Origin: Pontibacter kalidii | Lineage (GTDB): Bacteria; Bacteroidota; Bacteroidia; Cytophagales; Hymenobacteraceae | Length of the DNA stretch: 64,000 nt | Reading direction: 5' to 3' | NCBI RefSeq assembly: GCF_026278245.1 | Contig: NZ_CP111079.1 | Coordinates: 4,917,020 to 4,981,019 of the forward strand | Part shown: one piece after another, positions 8,621-17,278 of the stretch | Numbering within the stretch: the first letter of the stretch is position 1 | How the letters are laid out: each line of letters opens with the position of its first letter | Made by a program: the position numbers and the translations under genes | Notes under the pieces: model-generated | Databases searched by the model: none | What the model was told of the DNA's origin: nothing | What the model saw: the letters and a program-made list of their open reading frames with translations, nothing else

Positions 8621-9013
8621 TTATTCTATGCGCTTCACTTTTAATAAGTCATTGCTCAAAGAAACGATCTGGATGCGGTATTCGGTGGGCGGGGTGCTTC
8701 CCTCGGCCATGCGTACCTGTACCAGGTCTTTCTGCAGCTGCTCCCACTCGCCCTCCTCTTCCTGCAGGCCATCGGTAGGGGCTATCTCGAAGCGTTTGAA
8801 TACCCCTCCCGGCTCTATGCTGAAACCGGTGCGGCCCCGCGACGGCGGAAAGTCATAGGTGTTGGGCCGGTACACCCATAGCCCCTCTTCGTCTTCCTCA
8901 AAAGAGTGCAGCCATACTTTCCCGGCCAGCTGCGCAGCCACTTTATCGTTTTTCTTGCACGTTACCGCCATAAATAGCAGGCAAAGCAGGCAAAGCACAG
9001 ACGTATATCTCAT
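8621..9013 (-). CDS. Putative lipoprotein, lipocalin-like
   Basis: A 130-residue protein with a lipoprotein signal peptide ending in the lipobox MAVTC (Cys at 19). The mature part begins with KVWLHSFEEDEEGLWVYRP and ends with beta-strand-like segments (EYRIQIVSLSNDLLKVKRIE). That is the pattern of small lipocalin-like Bacteroidota lipoproteins, but the family assignment is tentative. It probably sits in the envelope. AAGTATA words flank both ends. Confidence 0.65.
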   Translation of the reverse strand: MRYTSVLCLLCLLFMAVTCKKNDKVAAQLAGKVWLHSFEEDEEGLWVYRPNTYDFPPSRGRTGFSIEPGGVFKRFEIAPTDGLQEEEGEWEQLQKDLVQVRMAEGSTPPTEYRIQIVSLSNDLLKVKRIE

Positions 9014-9188
9014 AAGTATAAATCAGGTTTATATGCTAAGGTAGGGAATTATGGCGGTATATGTAAGTATAAACATACAACTATTCTGCCCCTTGGTTGC
9101 TAACGGCAAGGGCTGATGATTATTACGAAAGAAAGTATGCAGCGGGCAAGGCGGGCGTCGGAAAGGACCAAGGTTCGGGCGCTTTTCC

Positions 9189-9196
9189 TATCTTTG
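9189..9196 (+). promoter_or_regulatory. TAnnTTTG -7 box (TATCTTTG) before the PolX-like gene
   Basis: An exact Bacteroidota -7 motif lies 24 bp before the TTG start at 9221. It supports a promoter and a short leader here. No convincing TTTG -33 element is visible at the usual distance. Confidence 0.5.
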
Positions 9197-9220
9197 TAAC
9201 ACACCGACAAGACGCAGGCT

Positions 9221-10924
9221 TTGGAAAACAAGAAGATCATAAAACAGTTTAAGCTGGCAGCCGAGCTCATGGAGCTCCACGACGAGAATCCGTTCAAGAT
9301 TCGCTCCTACACCAACGCGGTGGGGGCGCTGGAACTGGTGGAGGAACCGCTGGAAACGCTGGCGCAGGCGCAGCTAGAAAGTATACAGGGCGTTGGCAAG
9401 GGCATCGCGGCCAAGATTGTGGAGATAAACGAGAAAGGCACCTTTGCCGAGCTCGACCAGATGCTGCAGGTAACGCCGCCGGGCGTGGTGGAGATGCTGC
9501 GCATCAAAGGCATCGGCCCGAAGAAAGTGCGTAACCTCTGGAAAGAGCTGGGTGCCGAAACGGTGGAGGAGCTGCTGGAGGCCTGCGAACTGGACAAGGT
9601 GAGCAAGCTAAAAGGCTTCGGCGCTAAAACGCAGGAGAACATCAAGCAGGCGCTGCTCTTTACCCAGCAGAATCGGGGCAAATTATTGTACGCCGAGGCC
9701 GAGCTAGTGGCCGAGCAGCTATTGCAAAGTATAAAAAATGCCGTGCCGGAGGCGCAGGTAGAGCTGGCAGGAGAAATGCGCCGCCGCATGGAGATCATCA
9801 CCGTGCTGCAGTTTATACTTGCCACTGATGCCCCGGCGCAGGCACATGAGGCACTGCAAGGTATAACGGAGCTGCAGGAAGACCAGAAAAACTCCGGCCC
9901 CTTTGCCTGGCGCGGTGCACTGGCCGAAAGCGGCATGCCGGTGGAGGTGAAGCTGGTGCCGGAAGAGCGTTTTGCCAATGAACTGCTGCTGACTTCTTCG
10001 AGCGTGGAGCACCTGGCGCAGCTGTTTACGGGCAGCACCAACCTGCTGACAGTGGTGCGCGAGCAGGGCTATGCCTCGGAAGCGGATATTTATAAATCGG
10101 CAGGTATGGCTTACGTAGCGCCGGAATTGCGCGAAGGCACGAACGAGCTGGAACTGGCGCTGCAAAACAAGCTGCCCCAGCTGCTGGAGCTCTCCGACCT
10201 CAAGGGCATCCTGCACAACCACAGCACTTACTCCGATGGCGCCCATACCCTGGAGCAGATGGCCACCTACTGCCGCGACATGGGCTACGAGTACCTGGGC
10301 ATTTCGGACCACAGCAAGACAGCCGCTTACGCCGGTGGCCTGCGCGAGGGCGATGTGCTGCGCCAGCAAAAGGAGATCGACGAGCTGAACAAGAAACTGG
10401 CCCCGTTCAGGATCTTCAAAGGTATTGAGTCGGATATCCTGGGCGACGGCTCGCTGGACTACGACGCGGACATCCTCAAGACGTTTGACTTTATCGTGGC
10501 CAGCATCCACAGCACCCTGAACATGGATGAGCAACGGGCTACGGCGCGTTTGATCACAGCCATCGAAAACCCTTATACCACCATGCTGGGCCACCCCACC
10601 GGCCGCCTGCTGCTGCGCCGTGAAGGCTACCCGATCAACCACAAAATGGTGATCGACGCCTGCGCGGCCAACAACGTGATCATCGAGATAAACTCCAACC
10701 CGTGGCGCTTAGATCTAGACTGGCGCTACGTGCAGTATGCGCTGGAACGCGGCGTGATGCTAAGTATAAATCCCGACGCCCACCACACCAGCGGCTACGA
10801 CGACATGAAGTATGGCGTGCTGGTTGGCCGGAAAGGTGGCCTGACGAAAGAGATGACCTTCAACGCCAAGCCATTGGAGGAAGTGGAAAAGCATTTCAGG
10901 GAGCGGAAGGAGAAGATAAAGTAG
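9221..10924 (+). CDS. PolX-like protein with degenerate polymerase palm and intact PHP domain
   Basis: 567 residues. The N-terminus (ELMELHDENPFKIRSYTNAV and two helix-hairpin-helix segments, IQGVGKGIAAKIVEI and IKGIGPKKVRNLW) is of family X DNA polymerase type. In the palm (about 180-200) the usual AGSxRR...ETxxDxD pattern is replaced by AGEMRRRMEIITVLQF, so the catalytic aspartates are missing. The C-terminal PHP domain (about 327-567) keeps its metal ligands: HNHSTYSDG, GISDHSKT, GIESD, SIHS, GHPTGR and NPDAHHT. It is therefore more likely a nuclease or phosphoesterase than a polymerase. The start is TTG: an in-frame stop lies eight codons upstream with no ATG between, and this start gives the family N-terminus. 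Confidence 0.85.
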   Translation: MENKKIIKQFKLAAELMELHDENPFKIRSYTNAVGALELVEEPLETLAQAQLESIQGVGKGIAAKIVEINEKGTFAELDQMLQVTPPGVVEMLRIKGIGPKKVRNLWKELGAETVEELLEACELDKVSKLKGFGAKTQENIKQALLFTQQNRGKLLYAEAELVAEQLLQSIKNAVPEAQVELAGEMRRRMEIITVLQFILATDAPAQAHEALQGITELQEDQKNSGPFAWRGALAESGMPVEVKLVPEERFANELLLTSSSVEHLAQLFTGSTNLLTVVREQGYASEADIYKSAGMAYVAPELREGTNELELALQNKLPQLLELSDLKGILHNHSTYSDGAHTLEQMATYCRDMGYEYLGISDHSKTAAYAGGLREGDVLRQQKEIDELNKKLAPFRIFKGIESDILGDGSLDYDADILKTFDFIVASIHSTLNMDEQRATARLITAIENPYTTMLGHPTGRLLLRREGYPINHKMVIDACAANNVIIEINSNPWRLDLDWRYVQYALERGVMLSINPDAHHTSGYDDMKYGVLVGRKGGLTKEMTFNAKPLEEVEKHFRERKEKIK

Positions 10925-11057
10925 GTAAAGGTCAACCTACTTCAAGCTTTCAGCCTGCGAAAGAATTGCTGTAGTCTATAAAACCCGTAAGCTGAAAGCT
11001 TACCTCAAGTATAGCCACAAGTTGAAAACTTGCGGCAGCGTTTGCTTAAAGTATAAC
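10925..11057. repeat. Short hairpin cassettes in the spacer before the glycosyltransferase
   Basis: Two perfect hairpins with 3-nt loops flank an AAGTATA word: GTAAGCT-gaa-AGCTTAC at 10987-11003 and CAAGTT-gaa-AACTTG at 11018-11032. The second is related to hairpins at 4083-4097 and 16056-16071. Confidence 0.6.
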
Positions 11058-12044
11058 ATGCCAAAAATCCTCATACTACGTTTTTCCTCCATTGGCGATA
11101 TCGTGCTCACCACGCCTGTTATCCGCTGCATCAAGCAGCAGGTGCCGGGGGCGGAGGTGCATTATGTCACCAAAAAAGCCTTCCAAAGTATACTTGCTAA
11201 CAACCCGTACGTGGACAAAGTGCATGTGCTGGGCGAGAAGTTGGGCGACCTGGTGCAGGAGCTGAAAGCCGAGAACTTCGACTATGTGGTAGATTTGCAC
11301 AACAATCTGCGCACGCGCATTATCAAAACAAGACTAGGCAAGCCAAACCGCAGCTTCAACAAGCTTAACTACGAGAAGTGGCTGATGGTGAACTTCAAAC
11401 TAAACCGCCTACCTGACGTGCACATTGTGCAACGCTATTTAGATGCTGCCGCTGCGCTGGGTGTGAAAGACGACGGCGGTGGCCTGGACTACTTTATACC
11501 TGCCCCGGATGAGGTGGATGTCCATACCTTGCCGGAAGGATTTCAGAACGGCTACGTAGCCTTTGCCATTGGGGCGCAGCACTACACCAAGCGCCTGCCC
11601 ACGGAGCGTATCATAGAGCTGTGCGACCGCCTGCAGCAGCCGGTTATACTTTTGGGAGGTAAGGAGGATGCCGCCACCGGCGAAGAAATCGCTGCGCACT
11701 TCCACAATCGATCAACGAACAACAAGCAACGGACAACGATCTTCAACGCCTGCGGCAAGTATAACCTGAACGGCTCGGCCTCGTTGGTGAGGCAAGCGGA
11801 GAAAGTGGTAAGCCACGATACAGGCCTGATGCACATTGCGGCAGCTTTCCGGAAAGAGATTATCAGTGTGTGGGGCAATACCATTCCGGAGTTTGGCATG
11901 TACCCCTTCCGGACCAGGTATAAAGTGCTGGAAGTGCACGGCCTCAGTTGTCGCCCTTGCTCCAAAATCGGCTACAGCAAGTGCCCCAAAGGCCATTTTA
12001 AATGCATGCGGGATATATCGTTTGAGGATCTGAAAATCAGTTAA
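11058..12044 (+). CDS. Family 9 glycosyltransferase (ADP-heptose:LPS heptosyltransferase-like)
   Basis: 328 residues from the ATG at 11058. The N-terminus ILILRFSSIGDIVLTTPVIR is the classic heptosyltransferase Rossmann start. The C-terminal half has AFAIGAQHYTKRLP, VILLGGKED and the acceptor-side HDTGLMHIAAAF, then WGNTIPEFGMYP. A cysteine cluster ends the protein (SCRPCSKIGYSKCPKGHFKC), as in the fragment at window position 2-127. It should act on the cytoplasmic face of the inner membrane on LPS core or a related glycan. An ATG 12 codons earlier lies inside hairpin repeat DNA and was not chosen. A 135-residue gene follows after 15 bp. Confidence 0.9.
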   Translation: MPKILILRFSSIGDIVLTTPVIRCIKQQVPGAEVHYVTKKAFQSILANNPYVDKVHVLGEKLGDLVQELKAENFDYVVDLHNNLRTRIIKTRLGKPNRSFNKLNYEKWLMVNFKLNRLPDVHIVQRYLDAAAALGVKDDGGGLDYFIPAPDEVDVHTLPEGFQNGYVAFAIGAQHYTKRLPTERIIELCDRLQQPVILLGGKEDAATGEEIAAHFHNRSTNNKQRTTIFNACGKYNLNGSASLVRQAEKVVSHDTGLMHIAAAFRKEIISVWGNTIPEFGMYPFRTRYKVLEVHGLSCRPCSKIGYSKCPKGHFKCMRDISFEDLKIS

Positions 12045-12059
12045 AGAGAAAATAAGACT

Positions 12060-12467
12060 ATGCCTAAATATAACTTAACCTGGCAGGGAACGGATGTGCA
12101 ATTGCTGGAGGCGCTGCTTCTGGCATCCGGTGAAGAAAGTGGTGCGCCGCTGCCTGAAGTTCTGCTCATGGCCGACGCCCTGGACGGTACCGTGCTCTCA
12201 CAGAAAGAAGTGGAGCAGGGGCTGGAGAAACTGATGTCGGTGGGCTACGTGGCGATACAGAAGAACAAGCTGCTGCTAACTCCCGCCTTTCTGCATGACT
12301 ATGAAAGTATAGACGGTACTGAGGATGAGCAGCAGGCGCTGGTGCAGTTGCTGCAAACCAAAGAGCTCAAGGCCGAGAACTTCGACGAGCCCAAAATCCT
12401 GATCAAGAAGTATAAACTCAAAAATCAGTACCAGGCTTACCTGGAGCAGTTCGGAGGGGAAGAGTAG
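12060..12467 (+). CDS. Conserved-looking small cytoplasmic protein, possible winged helix
   Basis: A 135-residue acidic protein, not recognised. The order (LLEALLLAS...PLPEVLLMADALDG..LSQKEVEQGLEKLMSVGYVAIQKNKLLLT) would fit a small winged-helix domain: helices, then a beta-hairpin around GYVAIQKNKLLLT. The C-terminus is helical and charged. It starts 15 bp after the glycosyltransferase and is followed by a terminator, so the two are probably co-transcribed. Function unknown. Confidence 0.65.
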   Translation: MPKYNLTWQGTDVQLLEALLLASGEESGAPLPEVLLMADALDGTVLSQKEVEQGLEKLMSVGYVAIQKNKLLLTPAFLHDYESIDGTEDEQQALVQLLQTKELKAENFDEPKILIKKYKLKNQYQAYLEQFGGEE

Positions 12468-12487
12468 GAGATTTGAAAATGCTTCTT

Positions 12488-12530
12488 AAAGCAAAAGCCG
12501 CTGAAGTATACATCCAGCGGCTTTTGCTTT
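12488..12530. terminator. Bidirectional terminator with AAGTATA in the loop
   Basis: A 16-bp perfect stem (AAAGCAAAAGCCGCTG and complement) encloses an 11-nt loop that starts AAGTATA. It sits between the plus-strand gene ending at 12467 and serS, which ends at 12580 on the minus strand. Confidence 0.75.
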
Positions 12531-12579
12531 ATTTGATTCGGAGCATCTTCATATCTCCAAACCTTCTCATTTCCAAATC

Positions 12580-13854
12580 TTAAGAAATCTTCTCAAACCC
12601 TAAGTAGGAGTGCAACACCTTTGGCATATTAATGCCATCCGGTGTCTGGTTATTCTCCAGTATGGCGGCTACAATGCGTGGCAGGGCCAGAGCGCTACCG
12701 TTTAAGGTGTGCAGCAGCTGTGTTTTGCCCGATTCCGTTTTGTAGCGCAGCTTCAGGCGGTTGGCCTGGTAAGTCTCAAAGTTTGAGGCGGAACTTACCT
12801 CCAGCCAGCGGCCCTGGGCGGCAGAGTATACTTCCATGTCGTAGGTGAGGGCAGAAGTGAAGCCCATGTCGCCGCCGCACAGGCGCAGCACGCGGTAAGG
12901 CAGCTCCAGTTTCTGCAACAGTCCCTGTATGTAGCTGCTCATCTCCTCCAGCGCCTCATACGATTTCTCTGGCAACGTTACCTGCACAATCTCCACCTTG
13001 TCGAACTGGTGCAAACGGTTCAGGCCACGCACATCGGCTCCCCACGAGCCGGCCTCGCGGCGGAAGCATGGTGTATGGCCCGTGTTTTTGATGGGCAGTT
13101 GCTCTACCGGAACAATTTCATCGCGGTACATGTTCGTAATAGGAACCTCCGCTGTAGGGATCAGGTACAGGTTGTCTGCCGTGGCATGATACATCTGGCC
13201 GTCCTTGTCGGGCAACTGGCCTGTGCCGTAGCCAGACGCCTCGTTTACCACAATCGGTGGCTGCACCTCCATGTAACCGGCCTTCATGGCCTCATCCAGG
13301 AAAAAGTTGATAAGCGCGCGCTGCAAGCGTGCTCCCTGCTTCTTGTAGAACGGAAAACCAGCCCCGGAAACTTTATTACCCAACTCAAAGTCAATGATAT
13401 CGTACTTCTGAATTAGTTCCCAGTGCGGCTGCGCGCCTTCGTGCAACTTAGGTATCTGGCCATGCTCCAGCACTACCTCGTTGTCTTCGGCACTTTTGCC
13501 AAACGGCACGCTCTCGTGCGGCAGGTTCGGCAGCTTGTACAGGGCTTTCTGGATTTCCTCCTCTATAGAGGAGAGTTGCTCAGCTAAGGATTTTGTCTGC
13601 AGCTTCAGTCCGGAGGTTTCGGCTTTGGCGGCCTCGGCCTTTTCGCGTTCCCCGTTCTTCATCAGCAGGCCAATCTCCTTTGAGAGGGAGTTGGCGCGGC
13701 TCTGAAGTGTATCGTGCTCGTTCTGGATCTGACGTCGCTGCTGGTCGAGCTCCAGCAAAGCGGCAACTTCCTGGTCCGCGTTTTTGTAGTTTTTCTTGTT
13801 CAGGCCTGCAATTACGTGCTCGGTCTGCTCTCTTAAAACTGTTAGCTGTAGCAT
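12580..13854 (-). CDS. serS: Seryl-tRNA synthetase
   Basis: A 424-residue class II synthetase that charges tRNA-Ser in the cytosol. The N-terminal region (about 25-110) is the long antiparallel coiled coil that grips the tRNA variable arm (LLELDQQRRQIQNEHDTLQSR onward). Class II motifs follow: VQPPIVVNEASGYGTGQLP, IPTAEVPITNMYRDE, motif 2 FRREAGSWGADVRGLNRLHQFDKVE, and motif 3 with NGSALALPRIVAAILENNQ near the end. Length is normal. A TATTTTTG box lies about 25 bp upstream on the minus strand. Confidence 0.97.
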   Translation of the reverse strand: MLQLTVLREQTEHVIAGLNKKNYKNADQEVAALLELDQQRRQIQNEHDTLQSRANSLSKEIGLLMKNGEREKAEAAKAETSGLKLQTKSLAEQLSSIEEEIQKALYKLPNLPHESVPFGKSAEDNEVVLEHGQIPKLHEGAQPHWELIQKYDIIDFELGNKVSGAGFPFYKKQGARLQRALINFFLDEAMKAGYMEVQPPIVVNEASGYGTGQLPDKDGQMYHATADNLYLIPTAEVPITNMYRDEIVPVEQLPIKNTGHTPCFRREAGSWGADVRGLNRLHQFDKVEIVQVTLPEKSYEALEEMSSYIQGLLQKLELPYRVLRLCGGDMGFTSALTYDMEVYSAAQGRWLEVSSASNFETYQANRLKLRYKTESGKTQLLHTLNGSALALPRIVAAILENNQTPDGINMPKVLHSYLGFEKIS

Positions 13855-13876
13855 AATTAAGTATAATGTATAAACA

Positions 13877-13884
13877 CAAAAATA
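13877..13884 (-). promoter_or_regulatory. TAnnTTTG -7 box (TATTTTTG) before serS
   Basis: On the minus strand TATTTTTG lies about 22 bp upstream of the serS ATG, an exact -7 match. No clear -33 element is visible. Confidence 0.45.
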
Positions 13885-13999
13885 GAGCTTTTTAACTATT
13901 TAGCGGCTTTTACGAAATCTTTTAAACAAAAATTGAAACTTTTTATCTAAAACAACCGGTAATATTTGTTAATTAAGAGGCATTGCAATAACATTGCGG

Positions 14000-14007
14000 T
14001 ACATTTG
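14000..14007 (+). promoter_or_regulatory. TAnnTTTG -7 box (TACATTTG) before rho, long leader
   Basis: TACATTTG matches the -7 consensus and lies in the AT-rich region between serS and rho. If used, it gives an untranslated leader of roughly 125 nt before the rho ATG at 14141, long enough for regulation. Only weak -33 candidates are visible. Confidence 0.45.
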
Positions 14008-14140
14008 AAGAAGGCCATAGTTCCCGTGCCTCTCTGACTCTTTCGCAACCTATTCTTTTTCCTGAAATAAACGAAAATCTCTCGCTTTGTTCGCTCACCG
14101 CGATACCTGGCAAGTTAAGTTAACTACCATACCATTATTT

Positions 14141-15922
14141 ATGTATAAAATTGAAGAATTGAAAGATAGGCTTCTTTCAGAGCTCAAAGAGATTGCTGAG
14201 CACTTAGGTGTTAAGAACTTTAAGAAGCTCAGCAAACAAGACCTCATTTACAAGATACTCGATCAGCAAGCCGTTTCCCCTTCAGAAACCATCTCAAAAA
14301 AATACAATCCTGTAAAACAAGCCGAATCTGCTGGTAGTGAAGAGTCTGCTGATGTTGCAGTTGCTGTAGAAGTGGAAGAGGCTCCTGCCAGGCCTGAAAA
14401 ACGTCCCCGCATGCAAGCCGCTGCCAGAAGCGAAGAGAGAACCCCGGTTGCTGTGCCAGCCGAGGCTCCTGCCAAAGACCACGGCGCCCAGGGGCAGCGC
14501 GAGCGCGTTCGCCGCGACAATAACAGAGATGAGAACCGCACCGACGCCCGCGACACCCGCACGGAGGCGCGTGAAAACCGCACCGAAACCCGTGAGAACC
14601 GGTCTGAGGCGCGTGATAACCGCGGCAACGATAACAGGGGAGAAAGAGAGAGCCGCAACGATAATCGTGGAAACGATAACCGCGGCAATGATAATCGTGG
14701 TAACGACAACAGGGATAACCGTGGCGACAACCGCAGCAGCGACCGTAGCGATAACACGCGCCGTAGCAGTCAGCAGAATGCCGCCAACACCAATAACTTT
14801 AAAGAGTTTGATGGTATCATCCTGAACGAGGGTGTGCTGGAACTGATGCAGGATGGCTACGGCTTCCTGCGCTCTACCCACTACAACTACCTGGCCTCCC
14901 CGGATGATATTTACGTTTCTCCTTCGCAGATCAAATTATTTGGTCTCAAAACGGGTGACACCGTGAAAGGTCAGATCCGTCCGCCGAAAGAAGGGGAGAA
15001 GTACTTCGCCCTGCTGAAAGTGGAGACCGTGAACGGACGTACCACCGAGGAGATCCGCGACCGTATCCCGTTCCAGCACCTGACGCCACTCTTCCCGGAG
15101 GAGCGCCTGAAACTGACAACCCGCCCAAGCCAGCTATCCACCCGTATCCTGGACTTGTTTGCCCCTATCGGTAAAGGCCAGCGTGGTATGATCGTGGCAC
15201 AGCCGAAAACAGGTAAAACCGTGCTGTTGAAGGAAATTGCCAACGCTATTTCGGAAAACCACCCGGAAGTATACCTGATGATCCTGCTGATCGACGAGCG
15301 CCCTGAGGAGGTAACTGACATGGCCCGCAGCGTAAAGGCAGAGGTGATTGCCTCTACCTTTGACGAGCAGGCCGAGCGCCACGTCAAAGTATCGAGCATT
15401 GTTCTCGACAAGGCCAAGCGCATGGTAGAGTGCGGCCACGACGTGGTGATCCTGCTGGACTCCATCACGCGTCTGGCACGTGCCTATAACACGGTGGTTC
15501 CTTCTTCCGGTAAGATCTTATCAGGTGGTGTGGATGCCAACGCACTGCACAAGCCGAAGCGCTTCTTCGGCGCTGCCCGTAACGTAGAGAACGGCGGCTC
15601 GCTTACCATTATCGCCACAGCCCTGATCGATACAGGTTCTAAGATGGATGAGGTAATCTTTGAGGAATTCAAGGGTACCGGTAACATGGAACTGCAGCTG
15701 GACCGCAAACTGGCCAACCGCAGAGTGTACCCGGCCATCGACGTTCCGGCTTCCGGTACGCGCCGCGAGGACCTGCTCATGGACCGCGACGAACTGAACC
15801 GTATCTGGATCCTGCGCAAGTTCATGTCCGACATGAATTCGATCGAAGCCATGGAGTTCCTGAAAGAAAGAATGAAGGGCACCAAGAGCAACGAAGAGTT
15901 CCTGATCTCGATGAACGGATAA
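14141..15922 (+). CDS. rho: Transcription termination factor Rho with a large disordered insert
   Basis: 593 residues from [20 protein letters not shown]. The N-terminal Rho_N helices (about 1-45) are followed by an acidic linker and then, at about 125-210, a low-complexity insert of NDNRG, ENRTE and DNRSS units. The RNA-binding CSD follows ([33 protein letters not shown]). The ATPase core has Walker [30 protein letters not shown], the Walker [17 protein letters not shown], the Q-loop [22 protein letters not shown] and the R-loop. It forms the hexameric helicase that ends transcription. The 14141 ATG is preferred over an in-frame ATG 18 codons upstream. A terminator follows. Confidence 0.96.
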   Translation: MYKIEELKDRLLSELKEIAEHLGVKNFKKLSKQDLIYKILDQQAVSPSETISKKYNPVKQAESAGSEESADVAVAVEVEEAPARPEKRPRMQAAARSEERTPVAVPAEAPAKDHGAQGQRERVRRDNNRDENRTDARDTRTEARENRTETRENRSEARDNRGNDNRGERESRNDNRGNDNRGNDNRGNDNRDNRGDNRSSDRSDNTRRSSQQNAANTNNFKEFDGIILNEGVLELMQDGYGFLRSTHYNYLASPDDIYVSPSQIKLFGLKTGDTVKGQIRPPKEGEKYFALLKVETVNGRTTEEIRDRIPFQHLTPLFPEERLKLTTRPSQLSTRILDLFAPIGKGQRGMIVAQPKTGKTVLLKEIANAISENHPEVYLMILLIDERPEEVTDMARSVKAEVIASTFDEQAERHVKVSSIVLDKAKRMVECGHDVVILLDSITRLARAYNTVVPSSGKILSGGVDANALHKPKRFFGAARNVENGGSLTIIATALIDTGSKMDEVIFEEFKGTGNMELQLDRKLANRRVYPAIDVPASGTRREDLLMDRDELNRIWILRKFMSDMNSIEAMEFLKERMKGTKSNEEFLISMNG

Positions 15923-15949
15923 AGAGAGGAGTTAGCTTAACATACACTG

Positions 15950-15986
15950 ACAGCCTGCCAGACTTCGTGTTTGGCAGGCTGTTTTG
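15950..15986 (+). terminator. Intrinsic terminator after rho
   Basis: An 11-bp perfect stem (ACAGCCTGCCA and complement) with a loop of about 11 nt is followed by TTTTGTTTT. Confidence 0.8.
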
Positions 15987-16004
15987 TTTTGGTCATACTT
16001 CAGT

Positions 16005-16240
16005 ATGCTATTTCTGGCGCAAGCGTCCGCTTGTGCCTTTACTTAATTTATGGTGCAAGTCTTAAGACTTGTATCCTACCATGGCGTCGGGTCTGTGACT
16101 CGACTGGCTTCAAAAGCCATACTTTATACTTACTGCTATACTTTATACTTGCCAGCTTATACTTTCCTAGCCGCTGCTTCCTGTTTTTGACACAAGCTAT
16201 ACTTTCTAGCGTCCGTTCATCCTCTAGACTTACAAGCCTA
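16005..16240. repeat. Hairpin-cassette flank of repeat copy B
   Basis: Non-coding and rich in TATACTT. Its reverse complement matches 3765-4100 in pieces. Hairpins include GGCGCAAGCG/CGCTTGTGCC near 16017-16038, the 16-bp palindrome CAAGTCTTAAGACTTG at 16056-16071, GTCGGGT..ACTCGAC near 16086 and TGGCTT-caa-AAGCCA at 16105-16119. Confidence 0.65.
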
Positions 16241-16410
16241 CTGTTTCATTTCTGGCTTTGGCTCCCTCTAGCCCGGGAGGGCTCGTCTTCCCGCATCGCG
16301 CTGTGTTCCCTCCTGCCTCCGCTGCGCTACGGCTGCTCAACAAGTTGAGCACCGGATCTCACAAGGCGCTCAACCCAAAGACTGGGATCATATTCGATAG
16401 CCGCTGCCTT
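16241..16410 (+). repeat. Mosaic intergenic repeat, copy B core
   Basis: Carries TTTCATTTCTGGCTTTGGCT, GCCCGGGAGGGCTCGTC, GCATCGCGCTGTG, GCTGCTCAACAAGTTGAGCACCG and AAGGCGCTCAACCC followed by GACTGGGATC and TTCGATAGCCGCTGC. Order and spacing match copies at 30086 and 45021 and the inverted copy at 3562. Confidence 0.8.
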
Positions 16411-16762
16411 CTGCAACTGTCCCCTTGAGGGGACTACAGGGGTGTAATCGTTACCAGAACTCCCTCTCCTGTTCTTAGGAGAGGGCTGGGGTGAGGTTAA
16501 ATTCCCCTCTCGGGAGGGGCTAGGGGTGGGTTTATACCTGTAGGGACAGGTCGCGACCTGTCCGTGCGAGAACAGCAACTATGAAACTTATACTTTAGCT
16601 AAAGCAATTTCAGGCTCCCTTAGACAAGTCTCAGATCCCGGACTTGTTTTGGGGGAGGGGCAGGGGGGGAGCCCCGGTACTATCGCCAGACACTCGCAGG
16701 AGCTGCGCACGCTGCGAGGTCTTTAGACTAGATAAAGAGAATAGATAATTCTTCCTCCCTGC
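16411..16762. repeat. Spacer with further repeat families, no gene
   Basis: Contains CTGTCCCCTTGAGGGGACTA (start 16417; relatives at 19158 and, inverted, near 19245-19272), a TTCTTAGGAGAGGGCTGGGG block (relative at about 46730) and the perfect 20-bp palindrome GGACAGGTCGCGACCTGTCC at 16544-16563 (second copy at 46650-46669). The run before the next stop codon holds no gene I can support. Confidence 0.6.
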
Positions 16763-17236
16763 CTACCACCAAAAACTATAATCCGGCCTTGCCAGCAGGT
16801 AAAAAGTATAAGTGGCGACAAAACCGAAGAGGATGTGCGCAAAAATGAGGGAGGTGAGGTAGCTGCGGAGCGTGATGAGCGGCGGGCGCGGGTGCATCAT
16901 GAAAAAGAAATACCATATTACCATCGCAACCAGCCCGTGCGCCAACCCGAATAACAGTCCCCAGGAGGCTGTGGGCACACCTACGCCCGAATTCCAGAGC
17001 GCCAGGTAAGTCACGGCAAAGAAAATTCCCGCGGCATAGTGTGCAATTGTGCCCGCTACTTTCGTGCCGGTGAGCTCTGAAAGGCTGCCATCGGGGTGGG
17101 TGCGGTTCAGCAACATAGTGCCCAGGATGCGCACCACCTTCATCACGCGGTGCGTGGCAAACGAGAGCAGGTACAGAAAGGCAGTCATGGCGGCGGTGCC
17201 GGCTATGCCCGCCACTACGGCGTCTAAGAACTTCAT
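16763..17236 (-). CDS. Four-pass membrane protein of unknown function
   Basis: 157 residues, mostly hydrophobic, with about four transmembrane segments (AVVAGIAGTAAMTAFLYLL; IAHYAAGIFFAVTYLALW; WGLLFGLAHGLVAMVIWYFFF; LIFAHILFGFVATYTFYLLA). Histidines in membrane or boundary positions (THRVM, IAHYAAG, LAHGLVA, MMHPRP, IFAHILFG) could bind a cofactor or metal, but that is speculation. It starts 42 bp after the UbiA-like gene and lies on the same strand, so it probably belongs to that cluster. No family named. Confidence 0.7.
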   Translation of the reverse strand: MKFLDAVVAGIAGTAAMTAFLYLLSFATHRVMKVVRILGTMLLNRTHPDGSLSELTGTKVAGTIAHYAAGIFFAVTYLALWNSGVGVPTASWGLLFGLAHGLVAMVIWYFFFMMHPRPPLITLRSYLTSLIFAHILFGFVATYTFYLLARPDYSFWW

Positions 17237-17278
17237 GGGCGTTGTGCTTTGTAGTTATTCGCTACTACGGAACCAGGT

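Noticed and set aside
9719..10642. 307-codon open frame on the minus strand
   Set aside because: It is antisense to the PolX/PHP gene, with low-complexity Val/Leu/His-rich sequence.
14510..14770. Direct DNA repeats in rho
   Set aside because: They encode the disordered insert in frame; spacing and sequence do not fit a CRISPR array.
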